Source of the DNA: Circinella umbellata
Lineage: Eukaryota > Mucoromycota > Mucoromycetes > Mucorales > Lichtheimiaceae
NCBI GenBank assembly: GCA_025093555.1
Contig: JAIWNF010000016.1
Location: forward strand, 1-64,000
Reading direction: 5' to 3'
Length of the DNA stretch: 64,000 nucleotides
Shown piece by piece: positions 44,782 to 57,600 of the stretch (positions are counted from its first letter, which is position 1; each line of letters starts with the position of its first letter). The position numbers and the translations under genes were made by a program. Under the pieces are notes generated by a model. That model was not told the origin of the DNA. It saw only the letters and a list, made by a program, of their open reading frames with translations, and made no database searches.

Positions 44782-45790
44782 CTTGCGGTTTGTCACTACC
44801 AGAGTCCGTTTCGTCATCGCTATCTGAGTTCGAGTCTGAAGAACTATTGTTGTGTGAAGATGTTTCTGAGGCGGGAACAGACTGGACCATTTGAACTACT
44901 GGTCCAAGTTTGTCCGGAATTTGATCACCATGGTGGTTGGCTATCAACATCTGCGTCTTATTTCTGTATTGTCAGTTCAAAGAAAGAGGTAGTTGAATAC
45001 GAGGTCTTGATTATTTGGAATATCATATTTGACAGCGTATTCTTGTAGTTTGTTTGAGTATTCTCGCAAGGATTGATTTTTGGATCGTTTCATGGTGCGG
45101 ATGCGGTGGCGACGGTAAAAAAAAATTGTGTATGGTGAAGTAAAGTATTGCTCAACTTCGGCACGAAAAGAATTCCAATTTGTTATTCCCGGCTTCTTCA
45201 TGGTGGACAACAACAATGCTCTTTTACTAGCATCACACGTGATAGGAATCAGTCTTTGCCAGTTTTCTTCGATATTCAGCTCATATGCCGCGGAATCGTA
45301 GCTATCGCGCCTTTTGTCGTGTCGATGCTGGCCTATTAATTGAAATACAGGAAGGTCTTTTGGTACAACTGGAGTTTTGTATTTATGGTTGGTTGAAACT
45401 TTTTGATGGGACTGTTGGTTTTTCAACACATCTTCCATGATCGGCGAACGTTCTTGAAAATCTTTACGTTGTTCATTTAAGGTTTGCACTTCATCAAGAT
45501 TACTCCGGATGGTCGCTAAAGTGATCAGGCTTGAACCGATGAATGGTTGACGTAAATACTTAATTACGGTTTCAGGTTTACTGTTGGGACCTAGTTGACT
45601 TGAGTGAATTTTTTCTACGCCATCTTGATTATCGGGAATCCACGGTGTAGCGGCTTCCATCATTACGTCAAGATTTAAGTTGTTTGTTTGTTCAGCGAGA
45701 CCGGGGGTTTCATCATTATTGCTTGTTTGTTGATTATCATGATTTGCAATGGGCGTTCTTTGAAGCTGGAGTATTGGATATGGTGATAGT
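44782..45790 (-). pseudogene. Retrotransposon Gag fragment
   Basis: The minus-strand frame 45663-44977 and its upstream extension (QRTPIANHDNQQTSNNDE) encode a Gag-like helical protein: WQRLIPITCDASKRALLLS, FRAEVEQYFTSPYTI, RIRTMKRSKNQSLREYSNKLQEYAVKYDI. This layout is typical of Ty3/Gypsy capsids. A frameshift near 44977 leads into KTQMLIANHHGDQIPDK and a Ser/Asp-rich stretch, and the fragment ends at the junction with the CACTA copy. No zinc knuckle, pol or LTR is seen. It is a different lineage from the gag at 5.8 kb, which has Q-rich coiled coils. Confidence 0.7.
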
Positions 45791-46495
45791 TCACAAGAAA
45801 AAAAATGTCGTATGGATGGGAAATAGAGATAAATAAGGTAAGATAAAATAAATGGATAGAAATAGATAACAAAATATAAGTCTTGTGAGAATTGATTAGG
45901 TCTCTTATTATATGAAAAATAAAGTATCCGGATATAAAGATAATTTTATATTATTTAATTTTAAGTCTATATTTATATTCTTTGATATATAATTTCCCTA
46001 TCTTACGATGATGGATTCACTTGTATTAGTTTCAATATATTTGATACATGATTATATTATACTATTATTGGTATCTGATTATTATATAATATTATATGTT
46101 TCATTTCGTATAATAGAGACTTGACCGATATTATTATGTTTGGGTTAGATCAGCGTATTATATTATCATTTATTAGTGTAGGCAGGTAGAAGTATCACAG
46201 CAGGTATTAATGATATAAAAGAAAAAAAGTGATTGCTTTACTGTTACTACCAATAAAAATATACACACATAAAAAGGAAGATAAGTTGGGACTGAATTAG
46301 AAATAAAGAAAAATATAGGATAAAAAAAAACAAAAGACAGAAGTATCACAGTATTTGGAAGGTATAAGAAGGTCTGAAAAGAGTTGTAACAGAAGTCAAA
46401 GAAAAAGAAAAGCGAAAAGAAATAGAAAAAGAAATAGAAAAAAGGAAAAAGGAAAAAAAAATGAGAAACAAGATAGTGCGTCAGGTGATTGAACG
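45791..46495. other. AT-rich spacer between gag fragment and the large disrupted gene
   Basis: A purine-rich low-complexity stretch at about 46310-46465 (AGAAATAGAAAAAGAAATAG) and otherwise AT-rich. No gene is seen. Confidence 0.5.
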
Positions 46496-47694
46496 TTATT
46501 CTCTTGTCAGTGTCCAAGTATAAATAACACGTTGGCCTGCACCCTCAGGAGCACCGACAGGAGCCATTGTACTCCCTGTACGCTGTGAAGTCAATGTAAA
46601 TCGTAGTTCTGCCTGATACTGCCGTATAATTCTTGTCAGTTGCCTACATAAAGAAAAAAAAGATCTTGGTTATAAAAAAACTCAAATTATCCACATTAGA
46701 TACCAAAATGTGTTAGCATATTACATACGGACGCAAATTTATATTATCCAAGTATGTGTTCCAAATAAATCTTTCAAATTCGGTTATTCTTGGCATGTAT
46801 GCTTGGTTGTTAACGATATCACGAAATTCAGCATAAACAACTGGGTGATTAATTTGTGGTTGATTACTTTTTGGTCGTCTGCCACCTGGGGAAGGGTACA
46901 GCTGTTGCGTGACACAAGTATGTGTAGTGTGAGGAGTTGGACAATGTTGATCTAAATAAATACGAACCACGTGGCCCCAATTAAACTGGTGCACCGGAAG
47001 CCGATCCGATTCATCTTGAATAAAACGTCTTGGTAGAATTCGCAGTTGTCGTAGTGTCCGCAAAAATGCAATAAAATATGAATGTCTTGCGTGCAACAGT
47101 AGCCACCAATCATGGACAAGAACAGGATCATTGGCATTGTTGTTAATCAATTCGGGGTTACCACCGACTTGTTTTAATACCTATAAACATACAATATGGA
47201 CAAATAAGCATTTTATCGTTAGTTTTCTTTCCATTATATTTTCAAAATGAATAAATAAATAATATGCTAACCAATGCATGTGTATTGATGTTCGGATCTA
47301 GCTCAAGAATGCGGAGTCCTGCATAGCGCGCGCCAACATATATTCCCTCAGGTTCAAATGCACTGTCACGGAAGTTGTCCATATATGCTCGGCAGTGTAT
47401 CTTACCACCAGCGTCTACAAGTAAAGTCTTGTTAATGAAAAACTGGACATAGTATAATTCGTGATTATACCGCCGCTCAAGGCCTAATTGACCACGTCGT
47501 CGCTGCTCTGCTGGCGAAATGGGAGATCTCCTACTTCTCATTTCAGCCATGAACTCCGAAAGGGCAGCAAGAGCAAGATCTGGGTCACGTTTCCATTCAT
47601 CACCACCTTCCCAGCCTGTTGGTGGCTTGCATCTCGTATTAATGATGTAGACTTGACCTTGCGATAGGTTTGCTAATCCCTCTGTATTTTCGAT

Positions 47695-47703
47695 ATTTAT
47701 TTT
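47695..47703. repeat. Left 9-bp target site duplication of the MULE
   Basis: ATTTATTTT directly before the element, identical to 48438-48446. Confidence 0.85.
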
Positions 47704-48437
47704 GCACGCCCTTATTTCACCCCAACTGGATTTGAAATAAATTCAAGCAAGTGGCTGTATTTGTATGAGTGATAATGCATATATATAAGAGTAAAAAAAA
47801 TAACAGAAATTATTATATCAATAATAATTGCCCATAGAAATATCATAAATACACCATATTCCTTGTTTACTATTTATCGAGCATTATCTCTTATATATAC
47901 TAAAGATCCATTTAATAATTTAATAGAGTAAATGTATCATGAGACTACCAATGTTTCCTACCAGCTGGCATATAATAAAAAAATAGACTATATAAAAAAT
48001 CTCATGTCCCTCTAAACTCTACCGAAACTTTTTTACCAACCTTTCTATACTTTTTTATACATGTTTTGAACATTAAATGAACAAGATGGCTAAGCAGATG
48101 TCGTGAGATGCTTTCGTCTTTGTCATATATCTTATTGCTTTTATAATAAAAAAAAGGTTTTCTATAATTTTTTAAACTACTAATTAACGATGTCTTTTTT
48201 TTTCTCAATAGCATCTGCTGTATAGAATGAATTTCTCTTTTTATTTTTTCCGTAGTATTATGAGCAGTTTTGTAGATGTTGTCTGTTGATTTATTAGATT
48301 GGTGTCTGCCGATTTATAACGATTGTAAAGAAATAAAGAAAAAAAAAGGTTTTTTTTACTCATACAAATACACCTGCTATTTTTTTTTACCTGCTTGAAT
48401 TTATTTCAAATCCAGTTGGGGTGAAATAAGGGCGTCC
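47704..48437. mobile_element. Non-autonomous MULE-like element (734 bp), second family member
   Basis: Terminal inverted repeats of about 46 bp, GCACGCCCTTATTTCACC on the left and the complement of GGACGCCCTTATTTCACC on the right. It is flanked by an exact 9-bp duplication. The body is homologous to the element at 8.7 kb in the opposite orientation (shared CCGAAACTTT, ACCAACCTTTCTAT, GCATCTGCTGTATAGAA, GCCCATA blocks), but lacks the long foldback arm and the minisatellite. It has no coding capacity. The insertion lies in an exon. Confidence 0.88.
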
Positions 48438-48446
48438 ATTTATTTT
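48438..48446. repeat. Right 9-bp target site duplication of the MULE
   Basis: ATTTATTTT directly after the element. Removing the element plus one copy rejoins the exon in frame. Confidence 0.85.
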
Positions 48447-50342
48447 GGCCAATATAGCGTTGAACAAAATCGTACCTGCTGCTAAAGTATCGAACCACGT
48501 TGTCCAATCATGTGATCTTTGTACAAAACTTGGTAGTCTTCGAAGCTCTGGATAGTTTAAACGTTCTAGTTGTCTTCGCTGTCCTTGTCGTTCTCTGCTT
48601 CTTGGAGGTCCTCGAGCAGTACCATATCGGATTTGCTTAGACTTCATTGATAATGCTGCAAACTGGGTAGGTGTAATTGATGAACCAGAAGAAGAATTAC
48701 CATGTAACTCAGCTCGAAGCAACTGTGCTTGAGTTCGTTCTATGATATATTTAATAAAGTATATGAATTAAACGTTATTACCTGTTGTTCGAATACCAAA
48801 CTGTCCTTTTTTTGTTTACCTGTTTGTCGTGTATTAATCAATTCATTCATCACATTTTGTGCTTGATTAATGCGCGGTCCCACATCTGTTCTTCCTTCAA
48901 GTATTCTCTAGTGACGTAGAATACGCTCACAGAATTCCATAGTTCCAGGTGTTATGTCTTGTTCTCGTATAGTCAAGAAAGCGGCTTCTATTAAAAGGAT
49001 CGTCCGACACCAGCATAGTAACATGAAGCGTAAAATAGATGGATCGGCGGACCCATAACTCACGAAACCAGGATGCAGATGAGGGATAATAATTGCCTTG
49101 AAGCGTGGCTGTCCGGCATTTTGATTGGTTGGATCAAATTGGTAATGGTAGTCAATAATCACTGGCAGCCCAAGTACTCGTTGATATTCAGATGTTCCAA
49201 GCGAATAACTGATCCAAATAAAAAAATTATACCTTTAGTAAATACTACATGTTCTTCTGAAAAAGTAAAAAAAATTCTTAAGATAGAAACAACTCTAAAC
49301 TTACACATCTTGGAAATTCGAATACCCTACAGCTGCTGGCAAATAACCAAGTGTCGCGATTACCATCGGTTGTTGACATTGCATTATTTGAGCAGATACT
49401 TCAGTTAACACTGGAGGAGTATCTCCTCGACTCGATGTTGGTGGAGGGAATGGCCATAGATCGTGGAATATAGGCGGCATAAAAGTGTTGTCATTCGGAT
49501 GTCGGTTAGAAAATATAGTCTTGATGAGATCCTTGGTTAGTACGCCACTTCTGGATTGTTCAAAAAAGGTTTGTAATAACGCGAAGTCCGTCCTTGTTAT
49601 ATCTTTCGCAAAAATGGCAAATGGACTAGCTCGGGAAGAAAAAATGGCTCTTGATTTCTCTAACGCTTGTTGTGCAAAAAACAATACATGGTTGAATGTG
49701 ATTTGAGCGCCTTGGTCTGGATGACTTTGAGCGAATGCTTGCTTATAGCCTTCTCGATAAATGTTTTGAAGTTGTTGGTACTTCTGAAAACGAGGATCGC
49801 TGCTGTTTAAAGGTATCGTCTGAGGTCCTTGATCATGAAAGAAATAGTTGAAGGCGTTATTTAAATCTCCAGCTCGTTCTATGCTTCGTACATCGCCATC
49901 GTTTGGAACGTAACCCCGATAATGACCGCCAGGTTGAGAATTGAGAAGACATGCACGTCCCAAAAAGTGAATCAATGCCTGTTCACGGCCGTCAACTTCA
50001 TATCGTTGCTGATTGTTCCCTAGTGTAAAGTCACATTCAAGCGATGGTACCAAGAAAATATTAAATTGCCTTGTCGGTAAAACTTGTTGTAAACACCTGT
50101 AGAAATTCGTGAAACGGCTTGGTCCAGTAGCAGGCTGTATATCTGCACGATGTCGACCATAAGGAGTATTCTCGCTAGTGCAACCAGCATACCTAATATA
50201 AAAGGGACCCTGACCATTGTGCTGACGCACTTGTTCAAATATGTTGTCACAAAATACAAAATCGGAATAATCTATAGCAGCAAGTAGTAAATTAGTGAAT
50301 AATAACGTTCTATATAACCAGTCTACTACGACTATTGTCAAA

Positions 50343-51560
50343 ACGGCCGTCGGGTATGTACAGACTATGTCTCCATTGGATGCAATGGTACAAGGAAATC
50401 AATCCTAACAAACTTCAGGCTATATCAACAATGTTGTACATGCCATTAGCTGAACAAATAGCAGCATTAATTTCAAATGACACGAGACGAGGAAAGTTGA
50501 TGACTTTAATGGACCGTGAAAGCGAAGAACCAGGAGTACGAGAAGATTTTTTTGATGGAAATATGTATAAGAAGCAGAAGGAGATATATATCTTGCGATT
50601 TCATTATATATTGATGGATTTAGACCTTTTCGCAAAGGAAAAACCAATATGCCGATATTCAATATCATTATTCTAAACCTCTCACCAAAAGAACGGTACG
50701 AAAAACTTACTATATATATATATATATATATATATTCAAAAAAAAACCACCATACTGACACATTTTCATTTACAGATATAAGAATGAAAATATGATCCAA
50801 GTCTGCATATTTCCAGTCAAACCAAAATCGAGGGCAGGAACCGTAAAAAAAAAACGAGCAAATAAGAAAAGAAAACAGCTTAGCAGTATCCCAGAAAGCT
50901 CGACAATTTCCTTGAACCATTGTTTATAGAACTGTGCGAGCTCCAAACAGCCGGTCTAGTGGTGTGTTTTAAGAGCTTATACATCATTCATACCGTATCC
51001 CTATATGGATGCCGGATCTGACCTGTCAAGCCCGTGAAGGCGCGAAGTCCCGAAGGCGCTGAAAATGGTAATTACTTTCAAGGATCCCGCAACGCTCTTC
51101 ATCAATTTCAAAATATTGAATAGTTTGTAGACGGTGCTCCGGTAAGTGTTTGACAAATGTTGTGAAGTAGAGCAATTGTATTTATCTATAATATAGGCTT
51201 TTTCGATAAAGAAAAAAAAAACGAAATTTACAGAACTGGAAAGTTTCATGGTGCATCGTTCTTTGGCCTAGACGAAATGCATTTAATCGGCGCAAATGTG
51301 TCCAAGCGCATATGGAAAATGATCAGTGGTTCTCTCAAGCAGCAAGGCAAATCATTGGAAGTCCCATTGAAACGTCGACCAATACCTTCCCGTCGTTATA
51401 AGTAAGTTGGAAGGCTAACTTATGTTATGTGCATAACTACGACTTACTCGTTATATATTAGACTACCATACGAAGCCTGGTAATATGAAAGCTGGTTGTT
51501 GGTTGAACTTGTTTCTTGATGTTTGTACCTTTGTTCCCGCACAATGGTAATGGTCTCGAT
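50343..51560 (+). pseudogene. Tnp2-type transposase fragment (copy C)
   Basis: Plus-strand frames read NPNKLQAISTMLYMPLAEQIAALI..., REDFFDGNMYKKQK, then after degenerate sequence YKNENMIQVCIFPVKPKS, YGCRI, and a segment matching FFGLDEMHLIG and the post-intron KPGNMKA of copy B. Many stops and frameshifts are present, so it is more decayed than copy B. A TA microsatellite replaces part of an intron (about 50711-50733). It ends without the DUF4218 part. Its left end truncates the neighbouring large gene. Confidence 0.75.
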
Positions 51561-52204
51561 TTACTAAAATTAAGAAAATGTTATCAAGTTCTTTTATTGG
51601 CCTTATAAAAAAAACATTACTCATCACTTATCACTAGCTTCGTTCCTATGGCAACCACAAGGACGACCCATCTTAAATAAAATACTGTAAATACAGTCCT
51701 GTAAAATCCTGTAAAAAATATAAATCCTAAAATCTATGATATGTGGTTTACTTGTATACAAATTTATTTATAAAAAAATAGCTCCATTGGCATTTGTATC
51801 AGGAAAATTGTTATAATATATGAGCGTAAAAGGATATACCATTCGAAAGGAATGGCGAATTTATAAGGATAAATAGCTATAAAATATATTGAGCTCTGAT
51901 AATATATATATATAAAATATTGTTTGAAACTCTAATGTTAATTGAGTTGTAGAACTTGCGTTTGAGCTTCTGAAAGATGTATAAAATAATTATTTTTAGG
52001 TTTTATGCTTATAAGATGATAAAGTAAAAGATATAAAAAATAATGAGGGAAGAAAAAGAGAAAGATAATTTGGAGAGATATAATATAGATGTGAAAAGGA
52101 GGAGAGATATGAAAATGAATATAATAAAAAGAAACTGTATAGAATAGATTGAATATTAGTAATAATAATTTGACAGGATGTTCAGTAATTTTTTGGTTTG
52201 TTTT
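51561..52204. other. AT-rich spacer between convergent transposase copies
   Basis: No gene. It may include the outer end of the element carrying copy B, but no inverted repeat matching the end near 58.3 kb was found. Confidence 0.45.
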
Positions 52205-55200
52205 TTACAATAATCCAATGTCACCAGCTATTGTAGATTTAGGGATCATTTTTGGATAAATGTAATAGTTGCGATATGTTGTGTTTTCAGTTATCGTGGA
52301 AGTAGTCATCGGCATCTTCAAAACACCAGCATGACATGTGATTGCTTCTGTTTCAACAACATAACGTCTACCACCAGTATGACCTATTCCATATGGACCA
52401 TATGGACAACCAGCACCATTAAGCTCCACGCCATTCAAAATATCTATTAAGCATAAAGTATGCTTTTCACCTACCAATGGATTTAAATTGTTAAATTTTG
52501 CAGTGTTTACTATATCAGTGAATTTGTTCGCATTACCCTTATATTCATGTGCAAAGTACATGATAGCTTCTCCAAAATATGATTGTACTTGCAAGTCCTT
52601 TGGTGCATTGCGACAGGCTTTTTTTCAATCCACCTCTATATCCATTTTCACAAAGTGGCACAATTTATCTGTCTTCCTCTTTGTTTTCATCGCATCATAC
52701 ACTACTTCATTCATGTAAAGCCGCCTGCCTACTATAATGCTGTCGTTTATGTCATTCCATCCAATTCTATCATCTGGGAATTTTCGTCGCCAAAATTTAA
52801 CCAGGTAGTGTCTCAGATTACCATCACTATAATCATCAACTTCACGTTCAGAATGATCCCACAGTTCTATATCGTTAGGAGTGTTGTCAATTTCTTCATC
52901 CATAATACCTAATGAATAAGCTGTCAGTGGTGTATTATTATTCACATTCTCTTCCAAAGCCTGTCTGTCTTCTAAAAGCGAACTGTAGTATCTACATGCT
53001 TGCTGGCGACGAAGTATATTCCCAGCATTGACTCCTGGATTCTTTTGTGATTTAATGCGTTATTTTAAAAATCCTAAAAATATTCCTCTAATGTTTTAGT
53101 AGAACTTCGTGGATATATACTTTAAAATATCGAGACATTTGACTTACCAATAGCACGTTCCATGGATCGTGCACTGAAACTACGAAGTGGTCCAAGCAAC
53201 CTAACCATCTCCGGTATATGCTGTAGGTAATGCATATTTGACGAATACATATTTGTTGGGACCACGTCATGCATATGTTGATGCCATTTAATAAAGGAGC
53301 TACATTCATCCATCAATTGATATCATATTAAACTCATATGTACACACACATATATATATATATATATGTAGTTATTCTAATAAAATCTCATACCTTTCCA
53401 TCTTTATGATGTCTTCTTCAGTTATCCGCCAAGATAATGCAATAGCACACCCGGTTACCAGGGAAGCTAGTGCATCAATGACATCTTCTGCTTCCGTCCC
53501 AAGTTGTAATTCCAACATGTCACATACCATAGTAGGGACCACAAACATTAAGAAACACGTCCAATCGACCGCTCTCATGTTACCAGGCTTTGTATGGTAA
53601 TCTATTATATATCGAGTAAGTCGTAGTTATGTACATTACATATGTTAATCTTCCAACTTACTTCTAAAGTCACCTTCAAAGATAGACGAAGGGATGGTAC
53701 TGGTCGATGTTTCAACGGAACTTCCAATCACTTGCCTTGCTGCATTGCTTAATTCAAACATTGTGGTGGTATTTTTGAATGATCCACTAACCATTTCCCA
53801 GATACGCTTTGACACATTGGTCCCAATCAAGTGCATTTCATCTAAACCGAAAAACAACGCCCCGTGGAAACTCTCCAATTCTGCGAATTTTGTTTTCTTT
53901 TTTATCGAAAATTCCTATATTATAATATGTACAGTAAGTGCATTTGATTCACTTCATGGTTAACAATCACTTACTGGAGCGCCATCTGTGTAATGCATAA
54001 TGTCACGAAATTGTTGAACATTATTACGCAAGCCTGAGAAGTAATTCCCATTACCAACACCTTCGGGGCTTAACGCCTTCACAGTCTTGATAGGGCATAT
54101 CCGGCATCCATACAGGGCTCGGTATGAATGATGAATGAGCTCTTGAACGGTAACTATATCACCGCTCGTGAGCATTAAGTGAACATTTAACCGAAACACA
54201 CCGGCACCACATCTAACTTCTAGACCGGCTGTTTGGAGTTTGCGTAGTTCAATAAATAGAGGTTCGAGAAAATTATCCATCGATTTTGGCTTGACTAGCA
54301 ACACACAGACCTGAATCATATTTTGATTCTTATACCTGCAATTGAAAACGTGTTTTTAGTACGGTGAATTTTTTAAATATATATAGTAAACTTATCGTAC
54401 CGTTCTTTTGGTGAAAGGTTTAAAAGAATGATATTGAAGATCGTCATACTAGTCTTTCCGTTATTAAAAGGAGCAAATCCATCAATGTATAATGAGATCG
54501 CAATATCCATATCTCCTTTAAACAGACTTTTCTGTTTCTTATACATATTTCCATCGAAAATGTCTTCCCGCACTCCATCCTCTTCACCTTCACGGTCCAT
54601 TAAAGTCATCAACTTTTCTCCTCTCGTATCATTTGAAATTAATGCTGCTATTTGTTCAGCTAAAGGCATGTACAACGTTGTTGATACGGCCTGAAGTTTG
54701 TTATGATTACATTCCTTGTATCGTTGCTGGTCACATGGGCATCCAATCGAGACATAGTCTGTATATATCTGACAGACGTTTTGACAATAATCATAATAGA
54801 CTGGTTTAACAGGATACTGCTCAGTGATTTTAGTTTCGGCCTTATACTTTGACAGGATCGGTTTTCCAGCTACATAACTCTTTGATATGAGTACCGCAAA
54901 TTCGATATATCAGTTATTCTGCAATTTTATTTTTACCTAGCTCTTTACTGGCAAGGCAATCGTTGATAAACTTTAAGATACGTTAATATGGTTCGTCAAT
55001 GTTGTTTTTCTTGTACAATTTGATACAATTCGACGCGTCTTTTGAGTTGCCCATCTAATTCTTTCATGGGAGAGACGCTACATACAATCGGCTCCCTTTC
55101 GATAGTTGTGATGCTGGCTGAAGGTTTATTTTCGTCCATTGATGAAGAGACTTTACTGCTATCATCACTGTCGATATTGTCAACAGTGTCTTCGTTTATG

Positions 55201-55214
55201 ATATCAGTATCCAC
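52205..55214 (-). pseudogene. CACTA/EnSpm-type (Tnp2-DUF4218) transposase, copy B, nearly complete
   Basis: The best-preserved transposase in the window. On the minus strand, in order: acidic N-terminus VDTDIINEDTVDNIDSDD; zinc-ribbon-like YDYCQNVC...GCPCDQ; PLAEQIAALISND; SLYIDGFAPFNNG (candidate catalytic Asp); LTSGDIVTVQELIHHS; YGCRICPIK; FFGLDEMHLIGTNVSKRIWEM; MRAVDWTCFLM; DUF4218-like HYLQHIPEMVRLLGPLRSFSARSMERAIG; NPGVNAGNILRRQQACRYY; and a C-terminal domain ending IAGDIGLL. Stops interrupt it at 54983-54985 (TAA) and 52625-52627 (TGA, followed by KKACRN). No ATG is visible at the 5' end, so a first exon is missing or unrecognised. The accessory gene relic B starts about 540 bp away on the opposite strand. 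Confidence 0.78.
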
Positions 55215-55819
55215 CGCACAAAAATAATAATATATGCATATCCATCCACCTAAATACCCGTTTTTAGCCTTTTAGTAGGTATAACAACTAAAATATTCCC
55301 ACCATCATTCCCTTTGTGTCAGTTATCTTGTAACTTATTTCATTTACTATTATTCTGTACCTGATTCATTAATTGACATTTTTAAGCCAGCAGCCTGGTG
55401 GCATATGTAGCTCATGCAATAGACAGCCCAGAAATCGATCGTAAGCACCATTTGTTTACTTTTTGCCCACCTGACCATATAATCGTTTTTTAAATTTTTT
55501 TTTTCTTTCAACAATAAACAATGATTCTTATCCCCTGTTTCCTTTTTTTTTCGTTTGTAAAAAGCAAGAGATCGAACAACCCTCTTAAATTCTCTTTTTT
55601 ATTGACGCACCTATTGTTGGTAATTTTAACTTTCTTGAAACTAGATTCTTGTATAAACTATTCACTTGCATGTTCTATCATTTTGGTTTTTCTTTTATGG
55701 CTGTATTTTGTTTGATTAATGTTTCAATAATTATGTCATTGTACTTAGAAAATGGAGATTTCAGAAGTTGTGAACCCTTCAGATCTTTTTAAACATTTCC
55801 CAAAAACAAAGGGTGCATA

Positions 55820-55870
55820 ACTGAGGAGAGTTGCAAAAACGGGAGGTGCAAAAACAGGCGTTGCAAAAAC
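55820..55870 (+). repeat. Short tandem motif GTTGCAAAAACGG
   Basis: Three to four direct copies of (G/T)TGCAAAAAC(G/A)GG with spacing of about 15-18 bp. The same motif reappears in complement inside the palindrome at 58185-58262, suggesting a shared origin or subterminal transposase-binding repeats. Confidence 0.55.
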
Positions 55871-57010
55871 GAGGTTGGACCGTATACACGTCGTGAAAGA
55901 TACGAACATTAGATGATGCAACAAACATTTGCATCATCATTGCCAACTTTTTCTTGGTAAGTGTTATAACTTATAACATATCCTACAGTATGACGTGAAA
56001 ATAATGCTAAATCGTATATAATGCAATAATGATATAGGTTTGTCAATAGCGTGTTGGACTGGGACAACCAAGAGGTTCAAAAAAATCCTCAAGGAAACTT
56101 TAATGAAGAGGATTGTATGCGGAAATTAAATCCGTCAAATCAACCAGATCCCAAGCATTTAAAACATACTTAAAAGGAATCGCTAAAGCATCTTCATCGA
56201 TGTTATAGACTAAACCCAAGTTTATCGTTGTTCTAGAACAACTTGTGATACACTGGAATAGAAAGTGATAGAGAGTTGAAAAGGCGATATTGGGTTTAGT
56301 TAGCTACTAATATGGGCTGGAGTACAAACCAGGCCTTATTTTCCAAGCTCCTGAAGAGGTGAAATTAAACCACACTCTTCAGATAGCCATTCGCATGTCA
56401 CCTGTCACTCCCTCAGAATTTGATTGCAACCTCCACGAAGATTTTCGTAGTACAGGATCATTTGTAAGTATCTTAATATTAACTATAGCTCATGGGTCAC
56501 AATTACAAATACTTATGTACCGAACTTCTCTTAACCGTCTAATAGTCTAGATTTGATACAATCACCACGAAAAGTACCAGTATCAACAGCTCTTGAAAGA
56601 TCCGCAGCAGGCCTGGCAACAATACACTTGATTATTCTCTCTTTACACCATAGAATAATACCCTTGATTTCAAATGGTATGTAACAACTTTTCTTGTAGG
56701 TAAATATTATTCTTGCTCCAACGTTGCGCATATTATATCTAATTAATTTACTCATTATATAGCTTGAAAATCACACATGCATCAACAGATAGTCTAAAAT
56801 GGGATGGTCTTAGACTTCCTGTTGGTAATGAAGCGCTGACAGGAAGTGTAGTTACTGAATTTGCTGGAGGGATTAAAACAAGTACCCTAACAAATCAAAG
56901 TAGAAAGTCACAAAATTCTACTAAAACAAGATGGGTTGAGGGACGAATGGATGACGATTAACTTCGCTTCTGAAGATCCTGCTGGGTACCTTTGTGTTTG
57001 GCCGGCGTTA

Positions 57011-57053
57011 TACTGCACGAGGGCGACATCAGCGCGCCCTCGACGTGCAGTAA
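57011..57053. repeat. GC-rich hairpin
   Basis: TACTGCACGAGGGCG and CGCCCTCGACGTGCAGTA form an inverted repeat with a short loop, standing out by GC content. It lies at the left junction of the transposase fragment within the accessory relic. Confidence 0.6.
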
Positions 57054-57600
57054 GTCCACAAAATAATTCAGGAGTCAATGCTGGTCATATACTTCGACAC
57101 CAGCAAGCATGTAGATACTACAGCTTGCTTTTAGAAGATAGACAGGTTTTAGAAGAAAATATGGATAATACCAGCCTATTCATTAGATATCATGGGTGGA
57201 CAAGTTGGTGACACTTCTGATGATATAGAACTGTGGGTCCATTTTGAACGCAGAGTTGACGATTATATTGATGTTCATATGAGACACTATCTGGTCAAAT
57301 TTTGGAGACGTATATTCCCTCGGTCTATAGAATTGGATGGAATGATATGGATGACAGCATCATAGTGGGCAGATGACTCTACATGAATAAAGTAGTATAT
57401 GATGCAATGAAGACCAAGTGAAAGACAGATATACTATGTCATTTTGTGAAAATGGACACAGAAGTTAGGTCGAACAAAAAAGCTGGTCGCAATTGCGCCA
57501 AAGGACCTGCAAGGACAATCCTATTTTGGAGAAGGTGCCATGTACTTTGCACATGAATATATTGGTAATTCGACCAGATTCAATGATAGGTTAAACACAG
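57054..57600 (+). pseudogene. C-terminal transposase fragment inserted in accessory relic B
   Basis: Frames read NSGVNAGHILRHQQACRYYS, LLEDRQVLEEN, RIGWNDMDDSIIVGR, NKVVYDAMKTK and HFVKMDTEV, matching the region of copy B after the DUF4218-like part (NPGVNAGNILRRQQACRYYS, IGWNDINDSIIVGRR). Several stops and frameshifts. It separates accessory-gene segments that are contiguous in copy A. Confidence 0.75.

Larger units (their letters stand above)
46496..50341 (-). pseudogene. Large unrecognised gene, 5'-truncated, with one stop and split by a MULE
   Basis: Exons on the minus strand: 50341-49305, 49208-48820, 48739-47272 (containing the MULE), 47180-46729 and 46643-46496. Ignoring the insertion and one target duplication, all phases agree and at least 916 codons remain. 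No family was recognised. Notable segments are SDFVFCDNIFEQ, GPFYIRYAGCTSENTPYGRH (a loose GIY-YIG-like look), IPHLHPGFVSYGSADPSILRFMLLCW, YVGARYAGLRILELDP and a C-terminus TWTLTRE. TAG at 48908-48910 interrupts exon 2 and fits CAG to TAG. The 5' end abuts a transposase fragment near 50342 and has no ATG. With transposon copies on both sides, it may be cargo of a larger element or a host gene caught between insertions. Confidence 0.65.
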
